A DNA stretch of 64,000 bases from NCBI GenBank assembly GCA_022925895.1, contig JAKSYS010000126.1:1-64000 (forward strand). Direction: 5' to 3'. The notes beneath the pieces are model-generated. The model was not told the origin of the DNA and did no database searches. It saw only the letters and a list, made by a program, of their open reading frames with translations. This stretch comes from Fragilaria crotonensis. Lineage: Eukaryota > Bacillariophyta > Fragilariophyceae > Fragilariales > Fragilariaceae. This document shows, piece after piece, positions 45,161 through 57,670 of the stretch. How positions within the stretch are numbered: position 1 is the first letter of the stretch; each line of letters begins with the position of its first letter. A program made the translations under genes and the position numbers.

Positions 45161-47220
45161 TCATTTTTTCTTCACTAATTGGCTGATCACAATCACTCCA
45201 TCCTTAATGGCAGGCACAAAGTCATAAACGAAGCCTACATTGAAGTTGATTGCTGCTTGATGCATATAAAACGCCTTGCCAAGGCGGTCAATTTGTGGAG
45301 GTACAAGTTTTGTAGTTGCATCTCCCCTGTTTGAGCTCTCATAAAGCAAGTGAGTGATCTGCGCAGATGTGAGATTTTGCTCGCCTTCAAAGTCTGTCGA
45401 CTGTCTTGGGTGTGCATTCTTCCAAGATCATTGACTTTTACTTAAATGATCCCTTGCGTTGTTAAGAATTCAATGGTTTTCTTCTGTACATTCCCTTTGC
45501 AATACCCCAACTGTATTCATCTCCTTCCCCAGTGCATCAATTCAGCGTGAAAGTTGCTGTGATGATGATTTTGGCTAGTAAGCTGAGGCAACTGGCATCA
45601 TCTATTGTATACTTGTCAAGCTGTGTCCCACGTATCCATTGCGGTGTTCACTCAGCTCTGCTTAGGCTTTGATCGTCACGATTAAACTCTCATCATCAGT
45701 CGGTTGAAAGATACAACCTGGACGTCGCGAATGTTTAAGGTACGTTGATGAATCCCAAGAAAGCCATCATGATCTCATTTGCGGCTGCGCTCCACAACAG
45801 CATGAAGTGTCTAATCCATTTGAGAGTTTTTTGCATCATACCCTTGTAGTAACTAGTCAAAATGGAAGGAGATATTGACATGAGGATGAACAACCTTAAA
45901 GCAATTGACACAATCTATGAATTGTATGAACATGGGATTAAAGGTCCAATATCCTTTATTGATTGCTCTGAGCTCAACGTAGATTATAAAAGGTGAATCT
46001 TTGAGCCCTTTCTTTGTTGCTTAACCTTGGATTGAGGCATCCAGATCAGCATAATTCTTTCCTCGTTGCAATTCATTGATCTCAGCCAATTGCATTCTAC
46101 TCAGGTTGAGCCCAAACCCGGTCTCCCGAAATTAAAATGCTGATGTCATCAAACTCAAATCATCTGCCTTTGGCAGAAGCGCACGCTGCCCTTCAGGTCC
46201 AACCCATCGTCTGTTGCCGAGCACAAATCGATTGAAAACACTCTCGTCTTGCACAAAATTGTTGGCAATTCTGGCTTTCTGACACTGAAGTTTTCTCCCA
46301 TCAAACCATACCCCAAATGAATTGCAACAATATAGAGAAAGCTGTGATTGTTGACATGAAATTCCACAGTTTAAATGTTGTCATTAGAAAGGTAAGAGTA
46401 TCCGCTGGTTTCTCTTTGGATTCTGAAGGCTTTTTCTCTCATCTCCAGTTCACTGCGGATGGCATCGCGGCTCTACTAGTTTACAAAGATAATTATTCCA
46501 AAACTGATTCCTGTTGCAAAGAACATTTGGTCATTTGTGCCCACCAATGACAAATGCTTTCTTTTGAGTGTAGCGTGAGAATCAGAGGCAACAAAGCCAG
46601 CGCCAGGTTGTATAATATGAGATTGGACACTCTAAATAAAGATTCAGTATCGGACAGTCTAATTGAATTCTTAATCATTTGTTGTTCTTGTTGTTGTTGC
46701 CTCTCTCCGTCATTATCTCCCTTGTTATGTTTAGATTCCTCTTCACCTCCTTGCTTACTCATGATGCCAATGCCTACCTCCTTTGCGCTCAGAAGAATTT
46801 TCGTTATCACGAGCTCATTTCTTGCCAACTCAGTTGTGAGATTGGCACCATTGTCAGTGCAGCATGGATGCCATGGAAATTGTTATCTCCTCATGGAAAT
46901 ATTCAAGCAGATCTTGAATTAAGTTTCTTCTGCTTGAGAATCTTCGGGTGTGGAAAGCCTTTGCATTTTACCCTCAAGAGAATGTTCAATCCTGCAAAAG
47001 TCCCTTCATTTATTCCAGCAGCTTCAATTCCCACCTTCCTGCTCACAAAGATGGCTTTTGCACTAAAATTGTTAACCCATCTTGCAGATTTCAAATCCTT
47101 TAGTGTCATCATGGTGAACATCAGAAATTCATCAAGACAACAACCAGTGCCACATGTCTTGAATCCCATAGTCCATGAGCCTCTACCAATAACAAAGTTC
47201 ACATTGCATCACTTGTGAGC
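45161..47220 (-). mobile_element. DDE-type transposase relic, minus strand
   Basis: Read from 47220 leftward. The best-preserved part (nt about 46050-46260) has VQDESVFNRFVLG, RRWVGPEGQRALLPK, FRETGFGLNLSRMQLAEINE and LQRGKNYADLDASIQ. This is the same signature as the plus-strand relic at 56.5 kb (QDESIFVQYLLGAKTW, GPKGQRL, SREFGFGR). I recall proteins with a GQDE..F....W.GP.G...L.PK...SAF..REFGFG pattern as a repeated diatom DDE-endonuclease family; the superfamily name is uncertain. Frames are heavily interrupted. Upstream fragments (47200-46900) may encode the N-terminal DNA-binding part. Confidence 0.55.
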
Positions 47221-48108
47221 ATCACTGGCGTCGATGCAGAAATGATGAGCATAAAAGCAATGACAGAGCAATCAATAACTGCAATTCTGTCTGCATTCTA
47301 CGCTTGAGTGTAGGGCAGAGTTTCTTGCAAGATTTGATGAATGAAAGGGTGTTATTGCTAATTTTGGAATAGATATTGTGTGTTTTGTACTAATTTGTAT
47401 CTATTACAAAACGTTGGTAAAGAACAGGATGATTGATGTGATTGAAAATGGCAAACTGAATTAATGTCATTGCAATTTTCCTCTTCATAAATTACGTGCA
47501 GGCAAGTTCAATCAAGGCCATCTCCTGTGTGCCTGCATCACCTTCCAAAAGTTGAGCCTGATTTTGTGCCTGATATATGCAAAGTTGCTCCATGTGCCTA
47601 GTTGGAGCGTGAGTTTGCCCACTTTTTGTTTCCTTGTTCATTGCACTACTCCACAGTATTTCTATAGACAACGCTTGTAGGATTTCTACACAAAAAATTC
47701 AAAAGTTTGTAAGTTGCCGAAAACTCACAAGTCATACTCTGATTAGGTGCCTAAATAGCTTACTCTAGGAAGATAAGGCTACTGCCTTGAGTGAACATGC
47801 CTCAATACATGTGATGGAGAAAATTAAAACTTGTAACTATCCTGGGTATTAGTAATGTACCATCTATTTTAGATAATGGTTCAACTAGCGGCCTCTTTTT
47901 ATTGTGTCAACATAGTTTTGTCTTTGCTTTCCCAATGGTGTTGCTTATCCATGTAGTTATAAGTACTTAATACTGGCGTAATGGGTACTCGGTACCTTTT
48001 GTCATCCTGTTCTTCGTCAGATTATTTGTCGTTCATCGAATCGCTTCGCGATTTACGTCATGACTTAGCTCTTTGAGTTAAATCGGCTGTTTCAAAAATG
48101 CTACACAG
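47221..48108. other. No recognisable gene
   Basis: AT-rich flank of the DDE relic, turning into ordinary spacer near 47950. No motif seen. Confidence 0.5.
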
Positions 48109-48447
48109 TCAAACCTTACCCTTCGTATCTGATGCACTCCCATCTATTGGATCTTGATCAATACAAGTACTTGTGATAGGAATATGACATTGAGATGCCA
48201 AGGAATCAGCAGTGTCAAATCTTGAATCCACGTGGAAGGTGCGCCAATTAGAATGTTGTTCAACTGAGACATCGGATGGGCTTTTCAACACATAAAGGGG
48301 TGAAAGGAAGACATCATGGAAACGGGACCAAAGGAAGAAAATGTCGAGCGTCTTCATCAGACCTGCAGCCGGGAGAGGCCTCGTGCCTACAAACTTGTGC
48401 GGCCGAAACTGATTTCGACGTGAGGTTTCCCAGCGTTCAGAATACAA
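48109..48447 (-). CDS. Hypothetical open frame, possible exon
   Basis: 112 codons with balanced composition (LPAAGLMKTLDIFFLWSRF, HVDSRFDTADSLASQC). A consensus donor, AAGG|GTAAGG, lies at about 48117, 9 bases before its stop, so it could be the first exon of a minus-strand gene. No matching downstream exon was found and no family is recognised. It could equally be chance. Confidence 0.25.
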   Translation of the reverse strand: MYSERWETSRRNQFRPHKFVGTRPLPAAGLMKTLDIFFLWSRFHDVFLSPLYVLKSPSDVSVEQHSNWRTFHVDSRFDTADSLASQCHIPITSTCIDQDPIDGSASDTKGKV

Positions 48448-49403
48448 GCTACTGACTCCTAGGCCCTTCGTGTCCTACCAAAGACGACCAAGTAAAAAGG
48501 AGCGTCTGGCGCTGCCCACAAATGCAGCACTACACTTTGCCAAGGATAAAAACACCTAGCCCAGATAATTATTTCGCTGCACAAATCGAGGTGAATCAGG
48601 CTTGCCTATATCGCTCTCTGTTCTGTGCTCTCTATATCTCCAGTCGGGTACAAGTATTGTGCAAGTAGGGCGTGATAGCGTTGTGCATATATGATAGAAT
48701 TTGCTTTCCCCCTAAAATTTATGACGTCGACACTTACGCGGCATCACTCGTGCTGCTGATTCGTAGAAATTGGGAAGGGAATTGCTCACTCGAACCGAAA
48801 ATTGTCCTCGTTTTCCGTAGGTTTCTACTTACATCTAATTTTTATAGAAGTTACTACGTACGTTCTTTTTGGAAATCAGTACCTGGTACTCAACGCACGC
48901 ACTCACACTACTTGGGAAGGCCCTCCTCGCAAATCGCAACTCGCTACTCGTAGACGCGCAAGTCGCAAGTTTATAATTATGTCGAAGTGTATACAAGACT
49001 GGCGTACTTGAGTACGTACAATGAACTCCTGAAGTCCACGAACTTGTGCATACAGTATGTACGATACGATGTAGTAGTACTCTCTAGGTCGAGCACCATC
49101 ATATGCATACATGTACATTGTACATACTTGGATGCTCAGTGTGCATAGGTACTCCGGCACTCTACTACGCATTTCTATCGCAGTTAGCAGGTACAGTACC
49201 GATTGGAAGTCATTCTCTACTTTGTGTGGTCGGAAGTCGGAGGGTGCATTCTTGACGCACCTGTACTTCCAACATCCCGAGCAGTCGCTGAAGAGGTGAT
49301 AACGTTGTTTATGATTCTGGCCATCGAAAGATTTCATTTGAGACTAGTGTGATTTATTATTGTGTCTTTTGAGGAGGACGCCGACTACTCCTTATTTGCA
49401 ATC
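48448..49403. other. GTAC-bearing spacer upstream of the PHD gene
   Basis: No gene. GTAC-type palindromes concentrate at 48840-49200. The last 100 bp are the probable promoter and leader of the plus-strand gene. Confidence 0.6.
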
Positions 49404-51995
49404 ATGGACGTGGCCCATGATGGTACGCAACCAAGAGGGCTTTTAATCGTAGGTCAAACTCATTGCACTCCGTTGCTGACAGACACATCAAATGATGATC
49501 GAATTGTTCAGGAAACCAACCCTTCAATCAATGCCCATCAATTATTTGAATCCGCTGATGATGAGCAGATACACGTGTCAACAAGTAGATTCGAATGTGA
49601 CATTGCCAAGGGGGATGTACCACCAAGATTCGAAACCGATTCCGAAAATCAGGGTTCGGTAGTGCTTCAATCGAGTTCTGAACGGCGCGCTGTAGCGGTG
49701 AAAGTGGACATTAGTGAAAGCGTGACCGGTTCAAAAGAGCACAGAGTTTCAGAGAACAAGCCTAACCAAGTTTCCTCGAGGGCTTTCTATACTAGTGAAG
49801 ACATGCGTGCCGTCGCACGACGAACGCAGCATGGGTGGGTCAACGCATCTCACAGAGATATCTTATTTGGGCTGTTCCTTCACTCCGATGCATCGGATCT
49901 TGAGGATTTGGCAAAAAACACGCGTGTGCGCCTTCTCGGGAAGACCACCGCCAAGTGCAAATCAAGTCGAGGGCATGCCTTTGGGAGTGAGAAACAGGAC
50001 ACGTCTCTTCGTTCATCCCCGTTGTCTGTATTATCTCTCGTTCCTCTGGCTTTGTCAAAATCAGCACTTTCTTTGTCTAGTTGCGACGAAGCCCGGTCTG
50101 GCATTGGTCAGAACCGTAGTGACTTCCAACGACCTAACCTTCAAAGGCTATCGCTGTCGGAGCTCGAAGCCAAAGTAATTGCAAAGTTTGAAATCAGCTC
50201 TACTGGGCAGAGTGCAATTGCGACAGAAAACCCCCAATATGCATGGCTCTTCAACCAGATTGGCAAGGAATTATCGCGACCGCTTGTTCCGCAGAAGACG
50301 AAGAGGTTCACCGCCATGCCCATACAATATAACGAATGTTCAATGAGTGCATTTGCAAAATGGGCCTTTTCGTCTCCTGATACCCACATGCGCAAGGAGG
50401 ATGTAGTGGGTCCACCTGGTGCAATGGGCACTGACTTCCCTTCGTCTCCTCCAATGTTCCACTTCTGTCACATATGCAGACATTGGGGGCACTTCGAGCT
50501 AGATTGTACAGATTTATCTCGATCAGAGCTACGGACTGTGTTGGATGTGGAAGCGACTGCGTGTCAAGGTCTGCATGGAATGGAAGGGCACTCTGACATC
50601 GGCAAAAAGGAGTACTTGAGATCATCGAGACCACCAGCTTCTTTACCTCGAGGATGTGTTTTTTGTAAATCGTGTTTGCCGGCGCCTACACTTGTTTGTA
50701 ATGAGTGCGCGTCCCTCTGCCATCCCGGATGTGTGGAAGCCCCTTTAGAGCGAACATATCTAGTCGAATGGTTGTGCCCTTCGTGTGAAACGAACGACAA
50801 GAGCAGAGAACTTGACTCTGTGGTGGAGTTAGAAGGTTGCGAAGGGTATGTTATTGAGCAAAGGAATCTTCCATGTTATCTTTCAGTGGGCGGTACTCCG
50901 TCAAAATCTCGCGGAATATCCTTCAACGAGAGATCATGGTCTAGAGTAATTGCAATTTTGGACAACAAGGTGATGACAATCGCCCCGAAACCTGCAGAAC
51001 CAAGCACTGTGGCATCAAAGAGTGTTAATGAGAAACAATTGCTTCCTGTCGGAGAGTTCTGTTGGGCGAAACGACAGCACGCTTCAATCGGGACAATTGG
51101 TCGCGATGAGTGGTGGCCGGCTCAGGTGATTGGAATCGTGGCAAATGATTTGAGACAAATCTCTGGTGATTCGGTCGAGGTGACGCCATACTTGGTCAAG
51201 ATGCTCGCCGTTAGTCGAGCTTCTCGTGTGCGAGCGACATCAACCCTTCCTTTCCTAACGAATTTTCGAACTGTTGGCTACAGGAGGTTGTCTCACCGAA
51301 AGAACTCTAAATCATACGTGGAAAAGAGGTTTCGTATTGGAGTTCAGGAAGTGATCGAAAAAATGGGTTTCAAAACAATTCATAATGCGTTGACTGAGAT
51401 TGACGAGCTCCTTAAAACAAATCAGAATCCTGAACACCAAATGTCGCCGCCGGCGAAGCGCGCCCTTCCTTTAAAGGATCAGAATTCTGAGCACAGTACA
51501 TCGCTGTCTTCAAAACGTGCCCGTCCGGACAGCGAAGTTGCCACCTTCAAGCAAGACGGGTTCGTCATACGTGCTCGGATCTCAGGAAAGTCCGAAGAAA
51601 TGCTTGGCGCGACCCAGCATGAGAGCTGCGACCTCGGTCGTGGGATCCAAAATTGTGCGAAGGTTTATTCCCGAACAAAGCTCACAGGTTGTCTAGTTGC
51701 TTGGCTGTCAGTAGACCAACCTGATGTTCAGATGAGAGTTGGAACCATTCTCGCTGCTGACATCGAAGCCAAGATGGCGCTTGTGAGTGCTATTCCCCAG
51801 TGGGAAACCAAGCTCAGGCCCGCGCGTTCTAATAACGGAGTCGTCCTCTGTGCCTACCAAACCACAGCATCGGTATGGATGCCCATGCATAAACTACATA
51901 TGATCTCCAATGGACCAGAGAGACACTACGAACGTGAATTATCACAGACATTCGTTGACGAAATGCTGGAAAAGCTCAGTGTCCAGTCAAAATAG
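49404..51995 (+). CDS. CCHC, PHD-finger and PWWP-like protein, candidate chromatin reader
   Basis: 863 residues in one exon. The open frame extends 14 codons upstream without an ATG, so the ATG at 49404 (ATCATGG context) is chosen. The N-terminal 350 residues are low-complexity, Ser-rich and probably disordered. A CCHC-like knuckle CHICRHWGHFELDC lies at about 355-368. The PHD finger, about 416-462, has CVFCKSC, LVCNECASLCHPGCV and VEWLCPSC in the C4HC3 order. A PWWP-like segment, about 548-642, begins VGEFCWAKRQ and has WWPAQVIG and YLVKMLAVSR. Basic stretches (KRALP, KRARPDSE) near 683-711 could be nuclear signals. PHD and PWWP modules read histone tails; DNA or nucleosome binding is inferred. 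The frame is fully open, in contrast to genes in the left block. Confidence 0.75.
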   Translation: MDVAHDGTQPRGLLIVGQTHCTPLLTDTSNDDRIVQETNPSINAHQLFESADDEQIHVSTSRFECDIAKGDVPPRFETDSENQGSVVLQSSSERRAVAVKVDISESVTGSKEHRVSENKPNQVSSRAFYTSEDMRAVARRTQHGWVNASHRDILFGLFLHSDASDLEDLAKNTRVRLLGKTTAKCKSSRGHAFGSEKQDTSLRSSPLSVLSLVPLALSKSALSLSSCDEARSGIGQNRSDFQRPNLQRLSLSELEAKVIAKFEISSTGQSAIATENPQYAWLFNQIGKELSRPLVPQKTKRFTAMPIQYNECSMSAFAKWAFSSPDTHMRKEDVVGPPGAMGTDFPSSPPMFHFCHICRHWGHFELDCTDLSRSELRTVLDVEATACQGLHGMEGHSDIGKKEYLRSSRPPASLPRGCVFCKSCLPAPTLVCNECASLCHPGCVEAPLERTYLVEWLCPSCETNDKSRELDSVVELEGCEGYVIEQRNLPCYLSVGGTPSKSRGISFNERSWSRVIAILDNKVMTIAPKPAEPSTVASKSVNEKQLLPVGEFCWAKRQHASIGTIGRDEWWPAQVIGIVANDLRQISGDSVEVTPYLVKMLAVSRASRVRATSTLPFLTNFRTVGYRRLSHRKNSKSYVEKRFRIGVQEVIEKMGFKTIHNALTEIDELLKTNQNPEHQMSPPAKRALPLKDQNSEHSTSLSSKRARPDSEVATFKQDGFVIRARISGKSEEMLGATQHESCDLGRGIQNCAKVYSRTKLTGCLVAWLSVDQPDVQMRVGTILAADIEAKMALVSAIPQWETKLRPARSNNGVVLCAYQTTASVWMPMHKLHMISNGPERHYERELSQTFVDEMLEKLSVQSK

Positions 51996-53686
51996 AGCCA
52001 AAAGTGACGAATGAATATGTTATATAAGTAAGGTCTGGACTTCTAGCAGAGGTGGCAACTGGTGCACCTTGTCCGCGAAACTCGAGTTCGCGAAGGTAAA
52101 TTGCATTGCGTGCAAGTACAGCCAACGAAACAATATGCTGTAGAATGATTTCCTTTTGCCTCATGACGTATGGACTTGCGACAAAGGCCGAAACTGCAGC
52201 GTTTCCACGAAAACTCGTCATCACCATGGTGAACATGTATTTGGCTGCAAGAGTATCAATCAATCATCACGTGTCGAATTCTATGTCACTGCTGTCCACT
52301 TTGCTATAGAAGGTCTGAAAAATGATTGACACGTTTACATTGTCGATGTGAAGTGAAGCCTGCTCGTGGTGAAATCGTCACTGTCTTTACTTCCTCTTGC
52401 TTGTCGAAACGTGACCATGGGAATCAATCACAAACAATAAATATGGCGGCTGAACGAAAACACCACAAATAACCATACGTGGCAGATGTGAAGATATCAC
52501 GCTGCGTTGGATACAAAGAGAGGGGCAAGGATCGTTTTTGTTTACAACACCAGTCCTTATTTGCACTCCAGTACGTAGAAGAAGAGGAAAGTGATATCAT
52601 TATTATGGAATTTGTGTCAAAACTGGATTGCAGAACATTCCGCTCCGAAAATATGTTGATAAATGATGAATGATCAACATTTCACGCATAACATCTGACA
52701 TCCATGTGACGCTTTTTGAGTGGTATCACGTCGTGAGATTTTGTTGCGGGGTCAAGCGTCTATTTTTGTTTCGACCAAAATGATCGTAAGGTCCGGGTTA
52801 TATTATGTAGAGTCTACATCAATTCTCTAATACTGCTGGCGTAAGTGCGTTCGTCGAGATCGACCCTGCAGCCCCCCATCGCCAGAATTGAGTGTAAACT
52901 GTAAACGGAACAGGACTAAAATGTCGTATAGACACGTGATAAACGTATGTCGCAGTTATCATACGACGATACGCGGTTGGGTTTGCACATCCACGAATCG
53001 TATTCAATGTTAGAAAAATTAATAGCACAAGGTACAAGTATGCAATGATACAGACTCCAGAGGAAGTACGGAGTAGTACTACGGGAGGTCCGGTAAAATC
53101 ACTTTCCTTCTCGTAGCTTCTACATGCAATTAATACCAAGCAGAGGTGCGTGGCCGGACCTTCCCTGGACAACCCTGTACTTAGTACTTCGAGTACCATA
53201 GTACCACAAACACCTGTCCAATATTGTCCTTTGTCCACGGTAAGTTTTTGAGCAGGGTTCTCATCTCATTTTCTCGGTCATTTCTGTAGAGACTTAGTAA
53301 TATCCAACGCGTAGGCGATGCTGGCGTCTGGCGGAGGGCATTTAGAATTACTGCCCCTGCATATTCTGTATACATTTTTTTTTGAATGAACGTCAGTGAG
53401 ATGCAGTGATCTGATTATCTTTGCAATCAAGCCTTTAGAAATTTATCTATGTTGACCAGTGCACTTCTACTACTAGAAGGTCCGGTATGTCTCTTCTTGA
53501 AATGTGTCCGGTTTTTTTTTCAACATCCGAGTTTGCAAGTACTCATAACCAATATATCGGGGTTCCAGTTCCTTTTTGATTGGATCAAGTATTGCCCATT
53601 TGGGAAAAGGAAATTGAAGTCCCAAGAGTTCCAATTTCAACCGTAGTTGAAGCAATGGTGACAGTACTTGGTAGGGTCCTAAGGCC
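51996..53686. other. Spacer, no gene recognised
   Basis: 3' flank of the PHD gene, then AT-rich sequence. Short open frames (for example 52479-52673 +, 52819-53238 -) have no recognisable features. GGTCCGG motifs occur at about 52790, 53086, 53155 (reverse) and 53475. Confidence 0.5.
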
Positions 53687-56350
53687 ATGAAATCCATTTG
53701 TCAATGCTTGCATGCACCTTCAAGTGCAATGAGTGGAAGGAGGACACAGAGGATGTCATATTCTGTCAATGAGTTAGCATCAACGCTTAATCCTGTTGTG
53801 AATATGTCTACTTTGAGTGCACATCAGCTTATTCTTCGGCAGCACTGTCAAAGAATGATCAATCATGGCAGTTCTTCCCTCCGATGCAGTGCTTGCAAGT
53901 ATCAAAATTGTCAGTTTAGGACATCTATGAAGAACTTTGATACATCTATTTCCTACATGCAAATCATTTAAAATTTGATACTTTCACCTGTTGTACCTGT
54001 TGGTAAGTATTAACATAATTGCATCATATGCTGGCAAGAAACAAATGAAGTATTGAAACAACAGAGCAATAGTGGCAGACGTTTGCCTAGTATTGTGCAT
54101 TGTACACCATGACATCATTTGGCACCAGTCACACCAATGCCATCAATAGCAGCTGGCTTGTTGTTGATACCATCAACTGGCATCCATGTTTGCTTACAAG
54201 CAAGTACCCATAAATCTACAACCCAATACTCTGTTGCAGAAGGTTTCTGACAAGTTTTAAGTCTTGATTTTTGGTGCTGCTATGCAGCGGTCAATGATGA
54301 AGTACTGATTTGAATTCACATGCCAAACATCTAAAGATTGCATCAAGCCCTGACATAGCAGCAGTGTGTGATACTTGGTGATGGTTTGTAATTTGCTTGT
54401 TGATTGCAAAGCATGGCTCGCTCACCCTTGGATTGCCTTACATTTGAAGAGGTATTTCTCCTTCAAAAAATGAAAGAGGGAAAATGCCAGTGCTAGTTGA
54501 ACATGCCATACCTGGCAACAACATCAGATGCTGCTATGATAACAAGAGGGACAGAAGGTGTGAATACCACAATTATTCACAATGCTCACACACAAGTATG
54601 CAATTCTAAATGGAGACAATTGCTGCACATGTGCTTGCTCTGGTTGCTAAGCAGCACAACTTCTGCTCCCATCACCAATGATATCAACACTCTTGTTCTA
54701 CCTGCCACTGCAAGGGATCAGTGGAAGACAAGCAAGGTAAATGGTGTTGTGCTGTTGGTCCACTTTACTCAAGATCCTCCTGAGCCCAGTGGTGTCATGG
54801 AGAGAAAACATTATCATGCTGGAAGCAAGGGTTCCACAATTGTATTTCACGCCATTGCTTCTTGCAATACCTGCACTCTTCACAATCAACCCAGCCCCAA
54901 CAGCAGCCCTCTCACTATTCTTGAGAAGCCAACTGACGACTTAGAGAGGTTGATTGCACACATGTCTGAAAAGGCATCCAACACATCATTTTGTTTAGTT
55001 TATCATGATGTTGCTTTGTGCCGACAATAAGTATGAGCCTCGCCGAATGTCAAATTGTTGGCTCCCTGCTGTAAACTGGGAAAAGCAATAAGGAAGTCTG
55101 GTCACGTGGATGATTCCGTCATGATTGATGTGCAAAAAACAGCAATGTCAAAGTCAAGCTTATTTGAAGAACTGGTGACAAAGTTTCTTGATGGCTTAAG
55201 GTATCTGGCATGTTAGCTACCTAGGTATCAATTACCTACACCAATAAGTCTACTATTTCATCAAGGAAACAAGACAGGGGGCTTTCCCGCGGCCTTTAAA
55301 TGTTACAAGCAAGAAAGGGTCCAACCAAATGCTGCAAATGTACACATAATTTCTTCAACAAGAGGGAGATAGAGTACTGTCAAAAGTGCACCAGTTCTGC
55401 TATTGACAAGATTGGGCATTCTGGTGCGCACCAATCAAAATGAGAATGAGAAAGAGGGTTCTTGATAATGTTGCTGATCCAATAGGTTGGTATTGGCTTG
55501 AAAGTCCAGAAACATGATATAAACTCGCTCTTCAATCAACAAAGGAGCGAATGCAGTGGAGTTGCCAATGTGGTGAGCAACATCACTGATAGTACAACCA
55601 CTATTGAAAGTCCCAAGGAGTCCTAGGAGCACTGTATCATTCAGCTTCAGGGTGTTCACAAGAGCAAAGGTAGCTGGTGTGGTAGTTTTTGAGATTTGAC
55701 AGAGGGCTGCGTTTCTCTGTTTGGCTTACCAACTGGCACTTGCCAACATGAAAAAATGGACACGGTATCACGGCTGCAAAGTAGCTTATCAAACTTAGAA
55801 CATAGCCGTAGGAGCTCAAACGATTTCCTCATCCAAAGCCATACATCCATTGTGGAAAAATCCCCTGCCAAGCTGATGGAGATGTTTCCCCGATGCATAA
55901 GACCAGATTGTTGTTTTCGGACTTAGAAATTTGGAAACACTAACAACCTTACACGACTTCTTTGCTTCTTCTGACTCTGATCCCAGTCTTGGTATCAGAG
56001 TGGCTGAAGGATGAGGAGGTCATCAAGGCAGCAGATACTATAACTAGTAGTACTACCGAGAGCAACACACGACTGCAACTGGTGATCACAACCACACCAA
56101 CCATGAAGTTCTTAAAAGATAGTACTTTCTTTGGGCTCATAGACTTCAAAAGATGAGCTTCTCAACAGCATGGCACTGGATCCGTCTACTAGGCTTCGGT
56201 TTGATGCATGACAAAAGAGCTCCTTGATGGTCATGAGCGGGACAAAGTTGTGGCTAATTGCTCACACTTGAACTAGTATCTGACAGAGTCAGAACCCCAT
56301 AATTATCAGTTGATACAAGTATCTACTATAAGAGAAGCTATGACCGGTTG
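53687..56350. other. AT-rich region with anonymous open frames
   Basis: A 177-codon plus-strand frame at 54497-55030 is the longest but shows no domain; others at 53687-53971 and 55696-55926 likewise. Composition matches the DDE relic to the right, so this is probably its decayed N-terminal side or a nested unknown element. Confidence 0.4.
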
Positions 56351-57670
56351 TAAAGATTTGGTCATTGGATTAGGACACAGCTAGTTTGACATTGTGGTAA
56401 TGAACGACGACTCATAGAATTCCACATTGGCTGACTACTGACATTACATCCGAGGAGGCACTGCTGGTGCATTGATATGAAGGCTGGAAGATGCCAAAGC
56501 AACAACCGGCATACAAGTGTCTTCAAGAGCAAGGCCGCTCATGATTGTTGGGCAGCAAGATGAAAGCATATTTGTACAGTATTTGTTGGGAGCTAAGACT
56601 TGGATTGGCCCAAAAGGTCAGAGACTGCGAGTACTCCTGAAGTCTGAAGAAAATGGTTACATACTGTCGGTATTTGCTGTATCAAGAGAATTTGGATTTG
56701 GCAGACTGTTGATGAATCATGAGTTGGAAAAGATCATCTCCAAGAGGTGAGCAAGCACAGCATCATACACCAATAAGAATGCAACAATGGAGATTTTGGG
56801 AACTTTCAATAAACTAGTCCTGACAGAATCTCCATTCATAAATACTTACTTATTGGAATAAGCAATCAAGGCTGAAATCTGTATCACATGAGTCTTCAAT
56901 TTGAAGACATGATTGTTGATTGTTTGCGAACTGTACCCCAACTATGACTTGGTATTCATTTTTGATCACACGACGCGGGGACATGCTTGCCAGCAATGCA
57001 AGCATTTACTCAGTGCTCAACAAATGTTGAGTTCCTATAGAGAAGCACAGCCAAGAGAGAGATAAAACAATCATGACAGATGAGGGGTCTCTCAGTCCAA
57101 TTAACACCATGCAAACATTCAGTCTTTGGTATTTCAAGTTGATGATGTTGGTCCATGTTATCTATCTGAACATCAACATAGTAGTAGAATTTTTCAATGT
57201 CATGACCAACCAACAGGCAAAACCAAAGTTGTTCTAAGGTGCAAGAATGTGCTACTTGAGGTTCTGAAAGATAGTTCTTCAACAGTAACAATGAGGGCAT
57301 ATGAAAAACAAGCTCAAGATTTTGCAAGAAACAGTGGCATCAAAGTAGTTGATATTAAGGAACAAATTGCTCCCGGATAGGAGGGAAAGCCTTAAGGCCT
57401 CGTCCTGCAAGCAAGTTCTGGGGGCAAGGACTAAGTGACGACGGAGCATCATTAGAACAATACATGCTTGAAGAAAAAGATGCAATCACAGGCATTGTAG
57501 ACTTACATTTCTAACTTCGGCACCTTATGGCCGAACGTTGTGATTTCAAAGAGTTCAAGAGAAAGGAAAGTGCTCTTCATTATCTAGGGTCTTGCTTGGG
57601 CATGTTTTGGTTAATCTCATGCCAATCACAGTTTCATGCCATATTGGCTGGTGAGGATATTGGCTGAGTG
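56351..57670 (+). mobile_element. DDE-type transposase relic, plus strand
   Basis: Signature segments in order: QDESIFVQYLLGAKTWIGPK and SREFGFGRLLMNHELEKI (nt about 56550-56745); CELYPNYDLVFIFDH with a following Ser-Tyr region (nt about 56925-57050), which I take as the second catalytic Asp box; HDQPTGKTKVVLRCKNVLLE and FARNSGIKVVDIKEQIAPG (nt about 57200-57380); HLMAERCDFKEFKRKESALH (nt about 57520-57580). The order matches the family also seen at 45.2-47.2 kb. Many interruptions. It was probably a full transposase once; terminal repeats were not found. Confidence 0.6.

Noticed and set aside
45161-47220. PiggyBac transposase
   Set aside because: The minus-strand fragments first looked PiggyBac-like, but the QDES.F / GP.GQR / FGFG set matches the relic at 56.5 kb better and fits another DDE family.
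52819-53238. Minus-strand 139-codon frame
   Set aside because: No motif; hydrophobic run comes from AT-rich composition; no splice or start support.
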